A stretch of 64,000 bases of DNA from contig NZ_AP018222.1 of NCBI RefSeq assembly GCF_002368035.1, positions 4,909,508 through 4,973,507 of the forward strand, written 5' to 3'. The notes beneath the pieces were generated by a model. It made no database searches. It had not been told where the DNA came from and saw nothing but the letters and a program-made list of their open reading frames with translations. Made by a program: the position numbers and the translations under genes. The DNA comes from Nostoc linckia NIES-25. Its GTDB lineage: Bacteria; Cyanobacteriota; Cyanobacteriia; Cyanobacteriales; Nostocaceae. Below are positions 16,007 through 24,465 of this stretch, piece by piece (position 1 is the stretch's first letter; each line of letters begins with the position of its first letter).

Positions 16007-18376
16007 TCAATTATACTGTGAAATTCTTTCAACTTGCTTCGGAGCTTTGATTTCACTAAACAAGTGAATTGCTTGATGAAAATTCATGTGACTTTCATCA
16101 GGCTTTGCCATTTTTTGATAAGTTAAACCCAATTGAAAATAAGCTTCAGCCAAATCACATTTCGCACCGATTTTTTCCAAAAGTTCGATTGCTTCTGTAT
16201 GATTAGCAAGAGCTAACTCAAAATCACCTTGGTGTCGATGGATTTCTGCTAAACCATTGAGTGTTTTAGCTTTAACTTGCATATAATGACTTTCTTCAGC
16301 AAAAGTCAAAGCTTGATTGAACATTTGATTTGCTTTATCAAATTCTCCTAAATTCACGTATGTTTGACCCAAAATTTGGATGAAATAAGCAAATCTTCCA
16401 GTCTGTTCTACTAATTTGGGATTCGTAATATTTTGATAAGCTACATCTACTAATTGATAAGAAGCATCGCGCAAGCCTAAATAAGAATATACCAAAGCTA
16501 AACAAACTGAAGCTTTTTCTGCCCAGCGATGATGCTTAGTATTTTGAGCGAGGTAAATTACTTGTTGAAATAAATTTGCAGCTGCTTCTAGTTCCCACAA
16601 ATCTATTTGATAAAGACCAATACTTAGTAAAGAATCTACCTCAAGCATTCTTAAATAGTAAACTGTATGCTTATTTTCTGGCTGAGGTACAAGAGATTTG
16701 AGCGCTTGGGTTGCTAAATTAATAGTCTTTTCTTGACAGGCGATCGCGTGACTAATTTTACCTGTTATCCAGTAAAAATCGCCCAATATATTGTAAAGTT
16801 CGCTGAGATTTTGGTGGTTATCTAGATTGTTAACAACTCGATCTATTGCTGTGAGTATAGGCTGAATCAATCCCATACGATACAGCGTACTACCAAGAGG
16901 TAAAAACTGCTGCCATTGATTATTTCGGCTTTTGAGAATAACTTGACCTGCTAATTCAAATTCTTGAATTTCTATGTAGTGATAATATGCTTCTAAAGCT
17001 TGTAGAGCATCTTTAAAACTCTCAATTTGTGTAACACTACCTGTCCAAAATTCTGCGGCTTTGTGGTTAGTAATTTCCCATTCATCGCTGGGGCGCAAAC
17101 GAGCGATCGCTTCTTTTTGAATTACCGGATGCAGCCAATATTTACCTTTATCGCACTCTATCAAAGACCGATTTCTTAAGGAAGTAATAATTTGACGATG
17201 TTGGTCAGGTGGAACATCCCAAAGCAAACAAAATAAACCTTGAGACGGGATACTTGGTATATCTTGATAGCGATAACATCCCAAACGGCAAAGCAAGCGA
17301 TAGGCTTGGGGGTCGAGATTTTGTAAGCGATTAATTTGACTAACGGCTAAATTTTTTAAATCGGTTGCTGCGAGAGGATCGGCATGATTTTCTTGCCAAT
17401 AAACAGTCATATCGCCATCAAAATCCTCTTGAATCGAACCACAGAGAATTCCCATTGCTTTAGCATTACCGCCATAAGTGCGATGCATGATTTCTAAAGT
17501 TGGCGAATCTATGGCTAATCCACGGTTGCTAAAAAACTGTTGCCATGCACTTCGATTCAAGCCAGGAAGCCGATAGTGATTGACATTTAGCCCAGGTTCG
17601 CAAAGGCGATCGCGGCTAGTAATTAGAGTCACAGATTGCACCCTAGCATCAGCTAAAATCCGTAATAGCTCTACATAGTTGCGGTGCGAAGCAATCAACC
17701 CACCTTTACCATCTAATGCAGGTTCGAGATTGTCAATTAACACCCCAATGCGCCGATTGTGGAGTTGGCGCTTGAGTCTTGCCAAACTGACGCCAAATTC
17801 TACCCCAGGTTCTTCATCAAAATCTTGTTTGAGCCATTCCTCTACAACTCGTTCGGCGGGAGTGATATTTTGCGTTTCCTTCGCCATCAGCAGTTCCAAA
17901 ACCAAATCAAATTGCTGAGTTTGGAGATATTGCTGCGCCAGAGTAGTTTTGCCCAAACCGCCTTCACCTTGAATGACAATGACTTTCGACCCTTGATTTA
18001 CCAAAGTATTCAGATGAGCGATCGCTTCTGTTCGTCCAATAAAATTGGTATCCTCTAATTTTGGGGCGGCGTGTGGCGTTCTGGAGTAATCAATTAAACT
18101 CGATATCGTATTGCTTTTTCTCAGAACCCGTTCCAAAGTAGCGCGACAATTACTTTTAGTAATTTTCTGGCGCAGTACTTTAGAAAGTAACTTCCATAAC
18201 TGAGAACCAGCATCCTTAGCGTGTCCTTCCGTACAACCGTAAGAACGAGCGATATCCAAGTATTTCCTACCCAACCAAACTTGCCCAAGAATAACTTTTT
18301 GCAAATCGCTCAACCGTTCCCCGGTTTGAGCAGGAATTATGGTGTCTAACCATGCTAATGCTGCTTGGGCGTCCAT
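16007..18376 (-). CDS. NB-ARC STAND ATPase with TPR repeats
   Basis: About 789-residue signal-transduction ATPase. An N-terminal helical/HTH-like region (residues 1-90; LSDLQKVILGQVWLGRKYLDIA) resembles the start of cyanobacterial STAND proteins. An NB-ARC nucleotide-binding domain follows, with a P-loop GEGGLGKTTLA (about 135-146), a Walker B-like GVLIDNLEP, and a winged-helix part. The C-terminal half (about 480-789) carries tetratricopeptide repeats typical of a sensor or protein-binding module. The ATG at 18376 is preferred over a TTG at 18385. Such proteins act as ATP-switched hubs in regulation or defence. No effector domain is recognised beyond the N-terminal HTH-like part, so a transcription-linked role is a guess. 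Confidence 0.82.
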   Translation of the reverse strand: MDAQAALAWLDTIIPAQTGERLSDLQKVILGQVWLGRKYLDIARSYGCTEGHAKDAGSQLWKLLSKVLRQKITKSNCRATLERVLRKSNTISSLIDYSRTPHAAPKLEDTNFIGRTEAIAHLNTLVNQGSKVIVIQGEGGLGKTTLAQQYLQTQQFDLVLELLMAKETQNITPAERVVEEWLKQDFDEEPGVEFGVSLARLKRQLHNRRIGVLIDNLEPALDGKGGLIASHRNYVELLRILADARVQSVTLITSRDRLCEPGLNVNHYRLPGLNRSAWQQFFSNRGLAIDSPTLEIMHRTYGGNAKAMGILCGSIQEDFDGDMTVYWQENHADPLAATDLKNLAVSQINRLQNLDPQAYRLLCRLGCYRYQDIPSIPSQGLFCLLWDVPPDQHRQIITSLRNRSLIECDKGKYWLHPVIQKEAIARLRPSDEWEITNHKAAEFWTGSVTQIESFKDALQALEAYYHYIEIQEFELAGQVILKSRNNQWQQFLPLGSTLYRMGLIQPILTAIDRVVNNLDNHQNLSELYNILGDFYWITGKISHAIACQEKTINLATQALKSLVPQPENKHTVYYLRMLEVDSLLSIGLYQIDLWELEAAANLFQQVIYLAQNTKHHRWAEKASVCLALVYSYLGLRDASYQLVDVAYQNITNPKLVEQTGRFAYFIQILGQTYVNLGEFDKANQMFNQALTFAEESHYMQVKAKTLNGLAEIHRHQGDFELALANHTEAIELLEKIGAKCDLAEAYFQLGLTYQKMAKPDESHMNFHQAIHLFSEIKAPKQVERISQYN

Positions 18377-18688
18377 TTGTAACAACTAGGATAGTTCAGA
18401 CTTTAGAGACAACTATAAATCACTCTACAGTTATGCTTGTCAAATTTTCGGATAAGATTTTGTAAATCCGACTTTTTTCCCGACTTTTTCGACCTTGGTT
18501 CAAAAGTAAAATAAAATAAAAGTTTCGTAGGGTGCGTTATGGACGCAAATCCTAACGCACCGTCAATGATTTCGGTGCGTTACGCTAGCGCGATAACGCA
18601 CCCTACCAAACTGCTATTTATTCTGACTTCTGAATTCTGAGTTCTGAATTCTTCTTCATATTAGGTCACCTCAGCACCATCATTACTT
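18377..18688. other. Intergenic region with repeat element
   Basis: Divergent gap between the NB-ARC gene and the Uma2-type gene. It contains the GTAGGGTGCGTTA inverted-repeat element (18527-18606), and a TTCTGAA-type heptamer run at about 18622-18655. The stretch next to the NB-ARC start would hold its promoter. No gene is seen. Confidence 0.7.
18527..18606. mobile_element. GTAGGGTGCGTTA inverted-repeat element, copy 1 (80 bp)
   Basis: Terminal inverted repeats GTAGGGTGCGTTA and TAACGCACCCTAC are perfect over 13 bp. The core holds another CTAACGCACC/GGTGCGTTACG pair. A second copy of the same family lies at 32781-32863. Non-coding, MITE-like. Confidence 0.8.
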
Positions 18689-19393
18689 ATGGTGAAATCC
18701 GACCCCCGCCAATCTTTGCCTAGCAGTGCTGAACTTCCCTGTTCAGACGATACGCCTGTGGATAACGAAGACCAGAATTTTATTCCCAATCTACTTTTGT
18801 TCTTGCTGCAATACATTTGGGCAAACCGTAATGATTGGTTTTTCAGCGTTGATATGGGTGTTTACCATACCACAGGTGTCAGCCCACTTGTGCCAATTGT
18901 CCCAGACGGATTTTTGAGCTTGGGTGTAGAACGCCGCAAAGCAGGTAAATCGCGTAAGAGTTATGTTCTTTGGGAAGAAAACGAAATTCCACCTATTCTT
19001 GCTTTAGAAATTGTCTCCTTAACTCCAGGTGGAGAATATGACAAGAAATTAGACACTTATGCCAAGTTAGGAGTACTTTACTACATTATTTATAATCCAG
19101 AGTATTGGCAAAGAGACCGTCACCAACCTTTTGAAGTTTATCGCTTAGTAGATGGTAGCTATCAATTGCAAATTGGCGAACCTTTTTGGATGCCAGAAAT
19201 TGGTTTAGGAATTGGTAGAGGGCAATACGTATCTGGTAATATCCCGCGTCAGGTTTTGTATTGGTATGACCGACAAGGCGATCGCTATATGACACCAGAA
19301 GAAATCGAACAGCAAACTCGCCAACAGTTAGAATTAGCCCAACAACAACTTGAGCGTTATCGTCAGCGATTTGGGGAACTATCAGAAGACTGA
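18689..19393 (+). CDS. Uma2-family (DUF820) putative endonuclease
   Basis: 234-residue member of the cyanobacteria-abundant Uma2 family, which has a PD-(D/E)XK nuclease-like fold. Seen: VPDGFLSLGV (catalytic-type Asp, about residue 73), ALEIVS (Glu of the ExK/ExVS pair, about 111), and YDKKLDTYAKLGVLYYIIY, the conserved helix with lysine that follows. The C-terminal EQQTRQQLELAQQQLERYRQ is a charged helix usual for the family. Biological role unknown; these genes occur in many copies per genome and are thought to be selfish or regulatory. No neighbour gives context. Confidence 0.82.
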   Translation: MVKSDPRQSLPSSAELPCSDDTPVDNEDQNFIPNLLLFLLQYIWANRNDWFFSVDMGVYHTTGVSPLVPIVPDGFLSLGVERRKAGKSRKSYVLWEENEIPPILALEIVSLTPGGEYDKKLDTYAKLGVLYYIIYNPEYWQRDRHQPFEVYRLVDGSYQLQIGEPFWMPEIGLGIGRGQYVSGNIPRQVLYWYDRQGDRYMTPEEIEQQTRQQLELAQQQLERYRQRFGELSED

Positions 19394-19467
19394 GGTAACT
19401 TTAGTAAAAATAATTTGAGTGCATTTTTGAGCTAATTAATTAAGAATTAATTGCTGTGGTAATGGCA

Positions 19468-19830
19468 TTAGTCGAAGTATTCATATTCTTGAACAACATC
19501 CCCTTCTTCAGTCGTGGTATTACAGAAGAAAGCTCCAGCAAATTCAGTTTCGATAGTTCTAGCACCGAGCAAAGTAGCGTTTTCCAAATTTGTTCCTTGC
19601 ATAGCAACACTTTCTAAATTAGCTTTGCTCAGATTGGCCCCACTCAAATCGGAACCCATGAGGCTCCCACCAAGCAAATTTGCTCCAGAAAGATTAATAT
19701 TTCGGAGATTACATCTGCACAAATTAATTTCTGACAAATTAGCTCCACTCAAATCAATACCACTGAGATCGACTTCAATAAAGCGCCTTTCACCAGCAGC
19801 ATAACGTTGTAAGAGTTCTTCAGCAGTCAT
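19468..19830 (-). CDS. Small pentapeptide-repeat protein
   Basis: 120 residues. From about residue 20 to 95 the sequence follows the A(D/N)LXX pentapeptide pattern (for example LSGIDLSGANLSEINLCRC), giving a right-handed quadrilateral beta-helix of three to four coils. The N-terminal MTAEELLQRYAAGERRF is the helix cap common in cyanobacterial members. The acidic tail EEGDVVQEYEYFD is unusual. No signal peptide. Function unknown; such proteins are structural or bind proteins. Confidence 0.85.
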   Translation of the reverse strand: MTAEELLQRYAAGERRFIEVDLSGIDLSGANLSEINLCRCNLRNINLSGANLLGGSLMGSDLSGANLSKANLESVAMQGTNLENATLLGARTIETEFAGAFFCNTTTEEGDVVQEYEYFD

Positions 19831-20130
19831 ACTTTAACTTCCAAAACACAGCATTTACTACCTAACAAGTCCCGTTATAAAATATCTCGTACAAAATTAC
19901 TAAGAAAATACCCTTGTTCTAACAATTTCGCCACATTCTCTGAAATTCTCTCTTTTAAGTTTATAACGTCCTAAAAGAGTGAGGTTTTAAACCTAAATTT
20001 TCTATAGCCAACTTTTTCCCCGACTTTTGTAACTACATCGGATAAAACTCCCTACTTTTGCCGACTGACAAAACAAAGTGCGATCGCTTAGGCTATTGGG
20101 CAAAGAGATAAAAAGTAAAGTATAAAAATT
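19831..20130. other. Gene-free divergent region
   Basis: About 300 bp between the pentapeptide gene and the ferritin-like gene. It must hold promoters for both directions. One HIP1-like GCGATCGC occurs at about 20081. I see no hairpin, repeat or small gene. Confidence 0.6.
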
Positions 20131-21069
20131 ATGCTTCACACCCTCAGCCCAGTTGCAGAAGACTCAGCACCTCAAAGCTATCCCAGTCCTGGCTATTTCC
20201 AAACGCAGCAGCGGATTCGTTTCCTCGTAGACCGATATGTTGCAGCCGAAAAACTACACGAACGTCTGCAAGATTTACTGATACAGTTTCAACATCCCCA
20301 ACCGCGTCCTTGGAAACTCATCGACTGGCAAACAATTAATCGCAATCAAATCATCGGCATAGAACCACAAGTATTTTTGTCGATTTTGATAGGTGCAATG
20401 GATACAGAAGCCCCCATTCGCGGCTACACCCAAACCAGTCGGCAGTATTTAGAAAAATTGCATCCTCAGATGGCGCGGTTTGTTGGCGGAACAGTCAGCG
20501 AAGACGACAACCTTTTAGAACTTGGCTTATGGGAAAAAGAAGAACGTCAGCACACACCAGCATTAATTAAGGTTTACACCCAACTAACAGGCGAGAAAAT
20601 TACCCCCAAACATCGCACAGTTCGAGGTTATCTCCCCACAGATGACCCTCACGAAGATTTATATCGCCACGGCTTACACCGCATAGCTACAGAATACGGT
20701 GCAACCTGTCTTTATCTTTGGCTAATGGCTCACACCACAGGCGCACTCCACGACGTACTCGAAGAACTAGCACAAGACGAAATCAACCACATGACGAAAT
20801 TCTGGGGCTTTGGAGTTTGGGCTTTTCCCGATACAGGGTTAATCAGAATTGGACGCACCCTCATCAAAACCCGCTCTCAAAACTACCAACGTAACAACCT
20901 CATCCGTACTCTCCGCCGCATGATGGCTACCCTCAACTGGAACGCCTGGTCATTAACCAACAAAACCACCCTGCTTTTCACCTTCACCCACACAATGCAT
21001 CGCCTGTGGACTTGGAACAACACCCTCACACCAAAATACTTACAAACTTTATTTGAAAATCCTCAATAA
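20131..21069 (+). CDS. Ferritin-like diiron protein
   Basis: 312 residues, all-helical in appearance. Potential carboxylate/His ligands occur in the pattern of ferritin-like four-helix bundles: TEAPIRGY (Glu, about residue 92), EKEERQHTP (E-x2-x-H, about 131-139) and EELAQDEINHM (E-x6-E-x2-H, about 211-221). This is the arrangement of diiron desaturase/oxidase-like proteins. The C-terminal 70 residues are basic and aromatic. No signal or membrane segment. Catalytic activity, if any, is unknown. A hairpin follows the stop codon, and uppS begins 115 bp downstream on the same strand. Confidence 0.7.
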   Translation: MLHTLSPVAEDSAPQSYPSPGYFQTQQRIRFLVDRYVAAEKLHERLQDLLIQFQHPQPRPWKLIDWQTINRNQIIGIEPQVFLSILIGAMDTEAPIRGYTQTSRQYLEKLHPQMARFVGGTVSEDDNLLELGLWEKEERQHTPALIKVYTQLTGEKITPKHRTVRGYLPTDDPHEDLYRHGLHRIATEYGATCLYLWLMAHTTGALHDVLEELAQDEINHMTKFWGFGVWAFPDTGLIRIGRTLIKTRSQNYQRNNLIRTLRRMMATLNWNAWSLTNKTTLLFTFTHTMHRLWTWNNTLTPKYLQTLFENPQ

Positions 21070-21084
21070 ACCAATCGTTCATTC

Positions 21085-21104
21085 AGACGCGATGAATCGC
21101 GTCT
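21085..21104. repeat. Short palindrome after the ferritin-like gene
   Basis: AGACGCGAT and ATCGCGTCT flank a 2-nt loop, followed by CTACATG. Same GAGACG/CGTCTC flavour as the palindromes at 2940 and 40718. It could stabilise the 3' end of the upstream transcript. Confidence 0.7.
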
Positions 21105-21184
21105 CTACATGAAACCACCTCTCTTTTTTCTCTCTCTGCGCCTCTGCGTGAACTTTTCATCATTCTCATCAACCCCAAAAACCC

Positions 21185-21931
21185 ATGACTCCACTACCCA
21201 CCGACTTAAACCCCCAACTCCTACCCCAGCACATCGCCGTCATCATGGATGGTAACGGCCGATGGGCAACCAAGCGAGGCTTACCCCGCATCGCCGGACA
21301 TCGCCAAGGAGCAAAAACCCTTAAAGAACTATTACGTTGCTGCAAACATTGGGGAATCAAAGCATTAACAGCCTACGCTTTCTCAACAGAAAATTGGCAG
21401 CGTCCCGTTGAAGAAGTAAATTTTCTGATGCTTTTGTTTGAGCGATTACTGTACCGCGAGTTAGCACAGATGCATCAAGAAGGAGTGCGAATTTCATTTA
21501 TTGGAGATTTATCAGTTCTACCCAAATCTCTACAAACACAAATGCAACGTTCAATGACAGAGACATTAAACAATCAGGCAATACACTTTACCGTTGCAGT
21601 CAACTACGGTAGCCGCAACGAAATTACAAAAGTCTGCCGTCAAGTAGCCGAACTAGTAGAACAAGGCGAACTCAGTGCGGAACAAGTGAATGAAAGTGTT
21701 ATAGAAAAACACCTCTACACAGCAGATACTCCCGAACCAGATTTGCTGATTCGTACTAGCGGTGAAATGCGGTTGAGTAATTTTCTGCTGTGGCAAATGG
21801 CCTATACAGAAATGTACTTTACTGATATTCTTTGGCCAGACTTTGACACAGAAGCTTTGCATCAGGCTTTGTTGAGTTACCAGAAACGCGATCGCCGCTT
21901 TGGTCAAGTTAAAACTTCAATCTCAGCTTAG
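21185..21931 (+). CDS. uppS: Isoprenyl transferase (undecaprenyl diphosphate synthase)
   Basis: 248-residue cis-prenyltransferase making the C55 carrier lipid for peptidoglycan and glycans from farnesyl diphosphate and isopentenyl diphosphate. Seen: HIAVIMDGNGRWA (catalytic Asp22), RIAGHRQGA, AYAFSTENWQRP, NYGSRNEI, and the C-terminal LIRTSGEMRLSNFLLWQMAYTE region that binds the isopentenyl diphosphate phosphate. Length is standard. Preceded by a CTCTGCGCCTCTGCGTG repeat arm. A hairpin follows at 21960. Confidence 0.95.
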   Translation: MTPLPTDLNPQLLPQHIAVIMDGNGRWATKRGLPRIAGHRQGAKTLKELLRCCKHWGIKALTAYAFSTENWQRPVEEVNFLMLLFERLLYRELAQMHQEGVRISFIGDLSVLPKSLQTQMQRSMTETLNNQAIHFTVAVNYGSRNEITKVCRQVAELVEQGELSAEQVNESVIEKHLYTADTPEPDLLIRTSGEMRLSNFLLWQMAYTEMYFTDILWPDFDTEALHQALLSYQKRDRRFGQVKTSISA

Positions 21932-21959
21932 TACGCACAAGTTCTCCTCACACTTCTTT

Positions 21960-21985
21960 GAAAGGGAACTAAAACATTCCCTTTT
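21960..21985 (+). terminator. Hairpin after uppS
   Basis: GAAAGGGAA pairs with TTCCCTTTT across an 8-nt loop, 29 bp after the uppS stop. The 3' arm itself ends in T's. A plausible rho-independent-like terminator. Confidence 0.6.
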
Positions 21986-22224
21986 GAAAACCTCCAGTTC
22001 TCAACTTGGACGAGGTTTAAATATTAATTCTTAATAAATATACTACTTAATATTTATTTGCCAAAATGATATCTATCAATTGATAGATTTATCCCAAAAT
22101 ATATTTTAATATATAAACTGCAATAATTCAGTCAAAAAGACTTATGGTTATGTTTTCGCAAATATTAATTTTCTAATACTGCTAATCGTAGAGAATATAA
22201 ATAAATATTATAAATAATAAAAAT

Positions 22225-24453
22225 ATGGAAAAAAATGGTATCAGTGCTAGCCTTTCAACTGAAAACCTAACCTTTCGTCCAGGTGATACTCCTGCGTCCT
22301 TTGAGGTAACTGTTAATAATGACAGCGATCGCTTTGTAAATTTTCAGATAGAAATTACCGCAGCCGGAGAAACTCGCAATCCAGGATATCGCTGGTATGG
22401 GCTTCAACCAGAAGTGGCAGCAGCTAAGCCACCGGGCAGTAGTACAATATTCCAAGTCTTGATTTTCAATACACCCATAGTCGGATTTGTCGGCACTGTT
22501 AACCTGATGGTGAAGATTTTTTCACCACAATTAGCACAACAATGCAGACTTGTACTGCGCCTAAAAATTGAGCGAGACAATAGACCAACACATTTAAGTT
22601 TAGAATTACCCGTGCGAGAGTTCCAGGTTTATCCTCGTAATTCTGTAGATATACCAGTCAGGGTGCGGAATTTAAGCCAACAACCAACAAATGTGGTACT
22701 ACGTTTTACAGGCGTCGATCCCTCTTGGGTAACTAACAGTGCAGAACGACGATTAGCTGTAGAACCCGGTGGTTTAGTAGAAACTACATTCCAATGCCAA
22801 CCTCCTTCTGTCGTTCAAGCACCGAGTCAAAACTATCCTTTTGTCATTGAAGCTGTTAGCAATAATGGTTACCCAACTAGTATTCAAGGCAATATTGAAG
22901 TTTTACCTGTGGGTTTTGTAGAATTTAGCGTCACACAAAAACAGCTAAAAATTCCCAAAAAATCGGCATGGTTACCTGATTGGAAAACTAATACAGCCGC
23001 TTTTGAATTGCTATTTAAAAATGCTAGTAACTTAAATCAGCAACTCGATGTGCAAATTCAGGGTAGAGACGAACGAAAATGTACTTTTAAAAAGCTGCCT
23101 GAAATCGCCAATTTAAATTTAGGAGAAACAACAAAAGTTATTCTCGATGTTAAAACAAAACGTCCTTGGGTAGGAATAGGCAAAACTTTGTTGCTGGAGG
23201 CTAAATCGGAGTTATCCGACCAACGTTTAGGCAGTACAGACCCAGCCACCCAAACATTAGAAGTGCGGGTTTTGCCGATTATACCTCTGTGGTTACAATT
23301 AGCGGCGATCGCCGCCCTTGCAGCACTGATAGCATGGATAATACAACCAAGGGGTGTCATGCATACGCGTTCTGTAAACTCAGTGCGTTTCAGTGGCATT
23401 GGTTTGTCTGTTGTCAGTGGTTCAGATGATTGCACATTGAGACTTTGGAGTATCGGCAGCGATCGCTTAGACCCCGATGACAGAGTAACATATACTGGGC
23501 AGCCTCTGGCTTGCGATAAAGCGCAACAGCCAAAAGGACTAATGGCCATTACCGATGACGCCGTAGAAGTCTTGCGGTTTATGCCATTAGAAAATAACCG
23601 TGTTGCCGTTGGTTTAGATAATGGTGTAATTGAACTTAGGGATGTACCCTCAGGTGCTAAAATTAGCCAACTTCAAGATTTTAAAGATCCAAAAGCAAAA
23701 GGCGATCGCGTTTTTGATTTAGCTTTCACTCCCAATTCTCTTAATTTATTTAGTGGTTATGGCAGTGGTAAAGTTAGATTATGGTCGAGACCAGCGTCCA
23801 ATACTGATTTTCTGCCAGAACCGCGAGCGATCGACGTACAAAGTACATTAAAACTATCAGGTTTCCAAGTCCGTGCCTTAACTCTCAGTCCAGATGCCAC
23901 AACTGTTGTAATTGCTGGAAACTTTAAGCGCTTCATATTATGGCAGTGGAATCAAAATCAAACTAATAAACAATTTCCAGATTTATCAGTGCAAAATTTG
24001 GAAAAATTCGATGAAAGAGTCGGGCGTGAAGATTATATTTGGGCACTAGCTTTTGTGCCTAATTCGGCAGAAAAAATTCTTGCAACCTCTGATTCTGCGG
24101 GATACATTACGATTTGGAATTTAAATCGCTGCCAAACTTTGAAAAATCCCCAGGTGCAAGTAAATGAACTCAATTGCCAACCACTAGACCGCTGGTCAGC
24201 CTCGAAAACATCTGTGCGTAGTCTGGCATTTAGTGAAGATGGTAATCTGCTAGTAAGTGGTGGCGATGATGGACGAGTAGTTGTTTGGTATTTAACCCCA
24301 GAACATCTACTCGATAAAGCAAAAGCAGCAGAAGGTCAAACAATTTATCAAACCTCTAAAAAAATCAATAGTATCGACTTGAAAACTAATCAAGGAACCA
24401 TGATTGTGAGTGGCAGTGAAGATTTTCAGGTCAAACTACACCGCATCAAATAA
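22225..24453 (+). CDS. Ig-like/one-span membrane protein with C-terminal WD40 repeats
   Basis: 742 residues. Residues 1-350 look like two or three immunoglobulin-like beta-sandwich modules (phrases such as FRPGDTPASFEVTVNNDSD and VYPRNSVDIPVRVRNLS). One membrane helix lies at about 354-373 (LWLQLAAIAALAALIAWII) and is followed by basic QPRGVMHTR. From about 378 to the end there are WD40 repeats (VNSVRFSGIGLSVVSGSDD, VRSLAFSEDGNLLVSGGDD and others) forming a probable propeller. No signal peptide. The positive residues after the helix suggest the propeller is cytoplasmic, but then the N-terminal half would have to cross the membrane without a leader. Function unknown. It is 12 bp upstream of a protein with the same N-terminal plan. 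Confidence 0.75.
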   Translation: MEKNGISASLSTENLTFRPGDTPASFEVTVNNDSDRFVNFQIEITAAGETRNPGYRWYGLQPEVAAAKPPGSSTIFQVLIFNTPIVGFVGTVNLMVKIFSPQLAQQCRLVLRLKIERDNRPTHLSLELPVREFQVYPRNSVDIPVRVRNLSQQPTNVVLRFTGVDPSWVTNSAERRLAVEPGGLVETTFQCQPPSVVQAPSQNYPFVIEAVSNNGYPTSIQGNIEVLPVGFVEFSVTQKQLKIPKKSAWLPDWKTNTAAFELLFKNASNLNQQLDVQIQGRDERKCTFKKLPEIANLNLGETTKVILDVKTKRPWVGIGKTLLLEAKSELSDQRLGSTDPATQTLEVRVLPIIPLWLQLAAIAALAALIAWIIQPRGVMHTRSVNSVRFSGIGLSVVSGSDDCTLRLWSIGSDRLDPDDRVTYTGQPLACDKAQQPKGLMAITDDAVEVLRFMPLENNRVAVGLDNGVIELRDVPSGAKISQLQDFKDPKAKGDRVFDLAFTPNSLNLFSGYGSGKVRLWSRPASNTDFLPEPRAIDVQSTLKLSGFQVRALTLSPDATTVVIAGNFKRFILWQWNQNQTNKQFPDLSVQNLEKFDERVGREDYIWALAFVPNSAEKILATSDSAGYITIWNLNRCQTLKNPQVQVNELNCQPLDRWSASKTSVRSLAFSEDGNLLVSGGDDGRVVVWYLTPEHLLDKAKAAEGQTIYQTSKKINSIDLKTNQGTMIVSGSEDFQVKLHRIK

Positions 24454-24465
24454 GGGAGTCGAGAC

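Noticed and set aside
21939..21985. Possible Yfr1-like small RNA (CTCCTCACAC followed by a hairpin)
   Set aside because: The ten-base motif resembles the conserved Yfr1 core, and a terminator-like stem follows. The first base of the core differs, no 5' stem-loop is visible, and the location after uppS is not the usual one. Most simply it is the uppS terminator.
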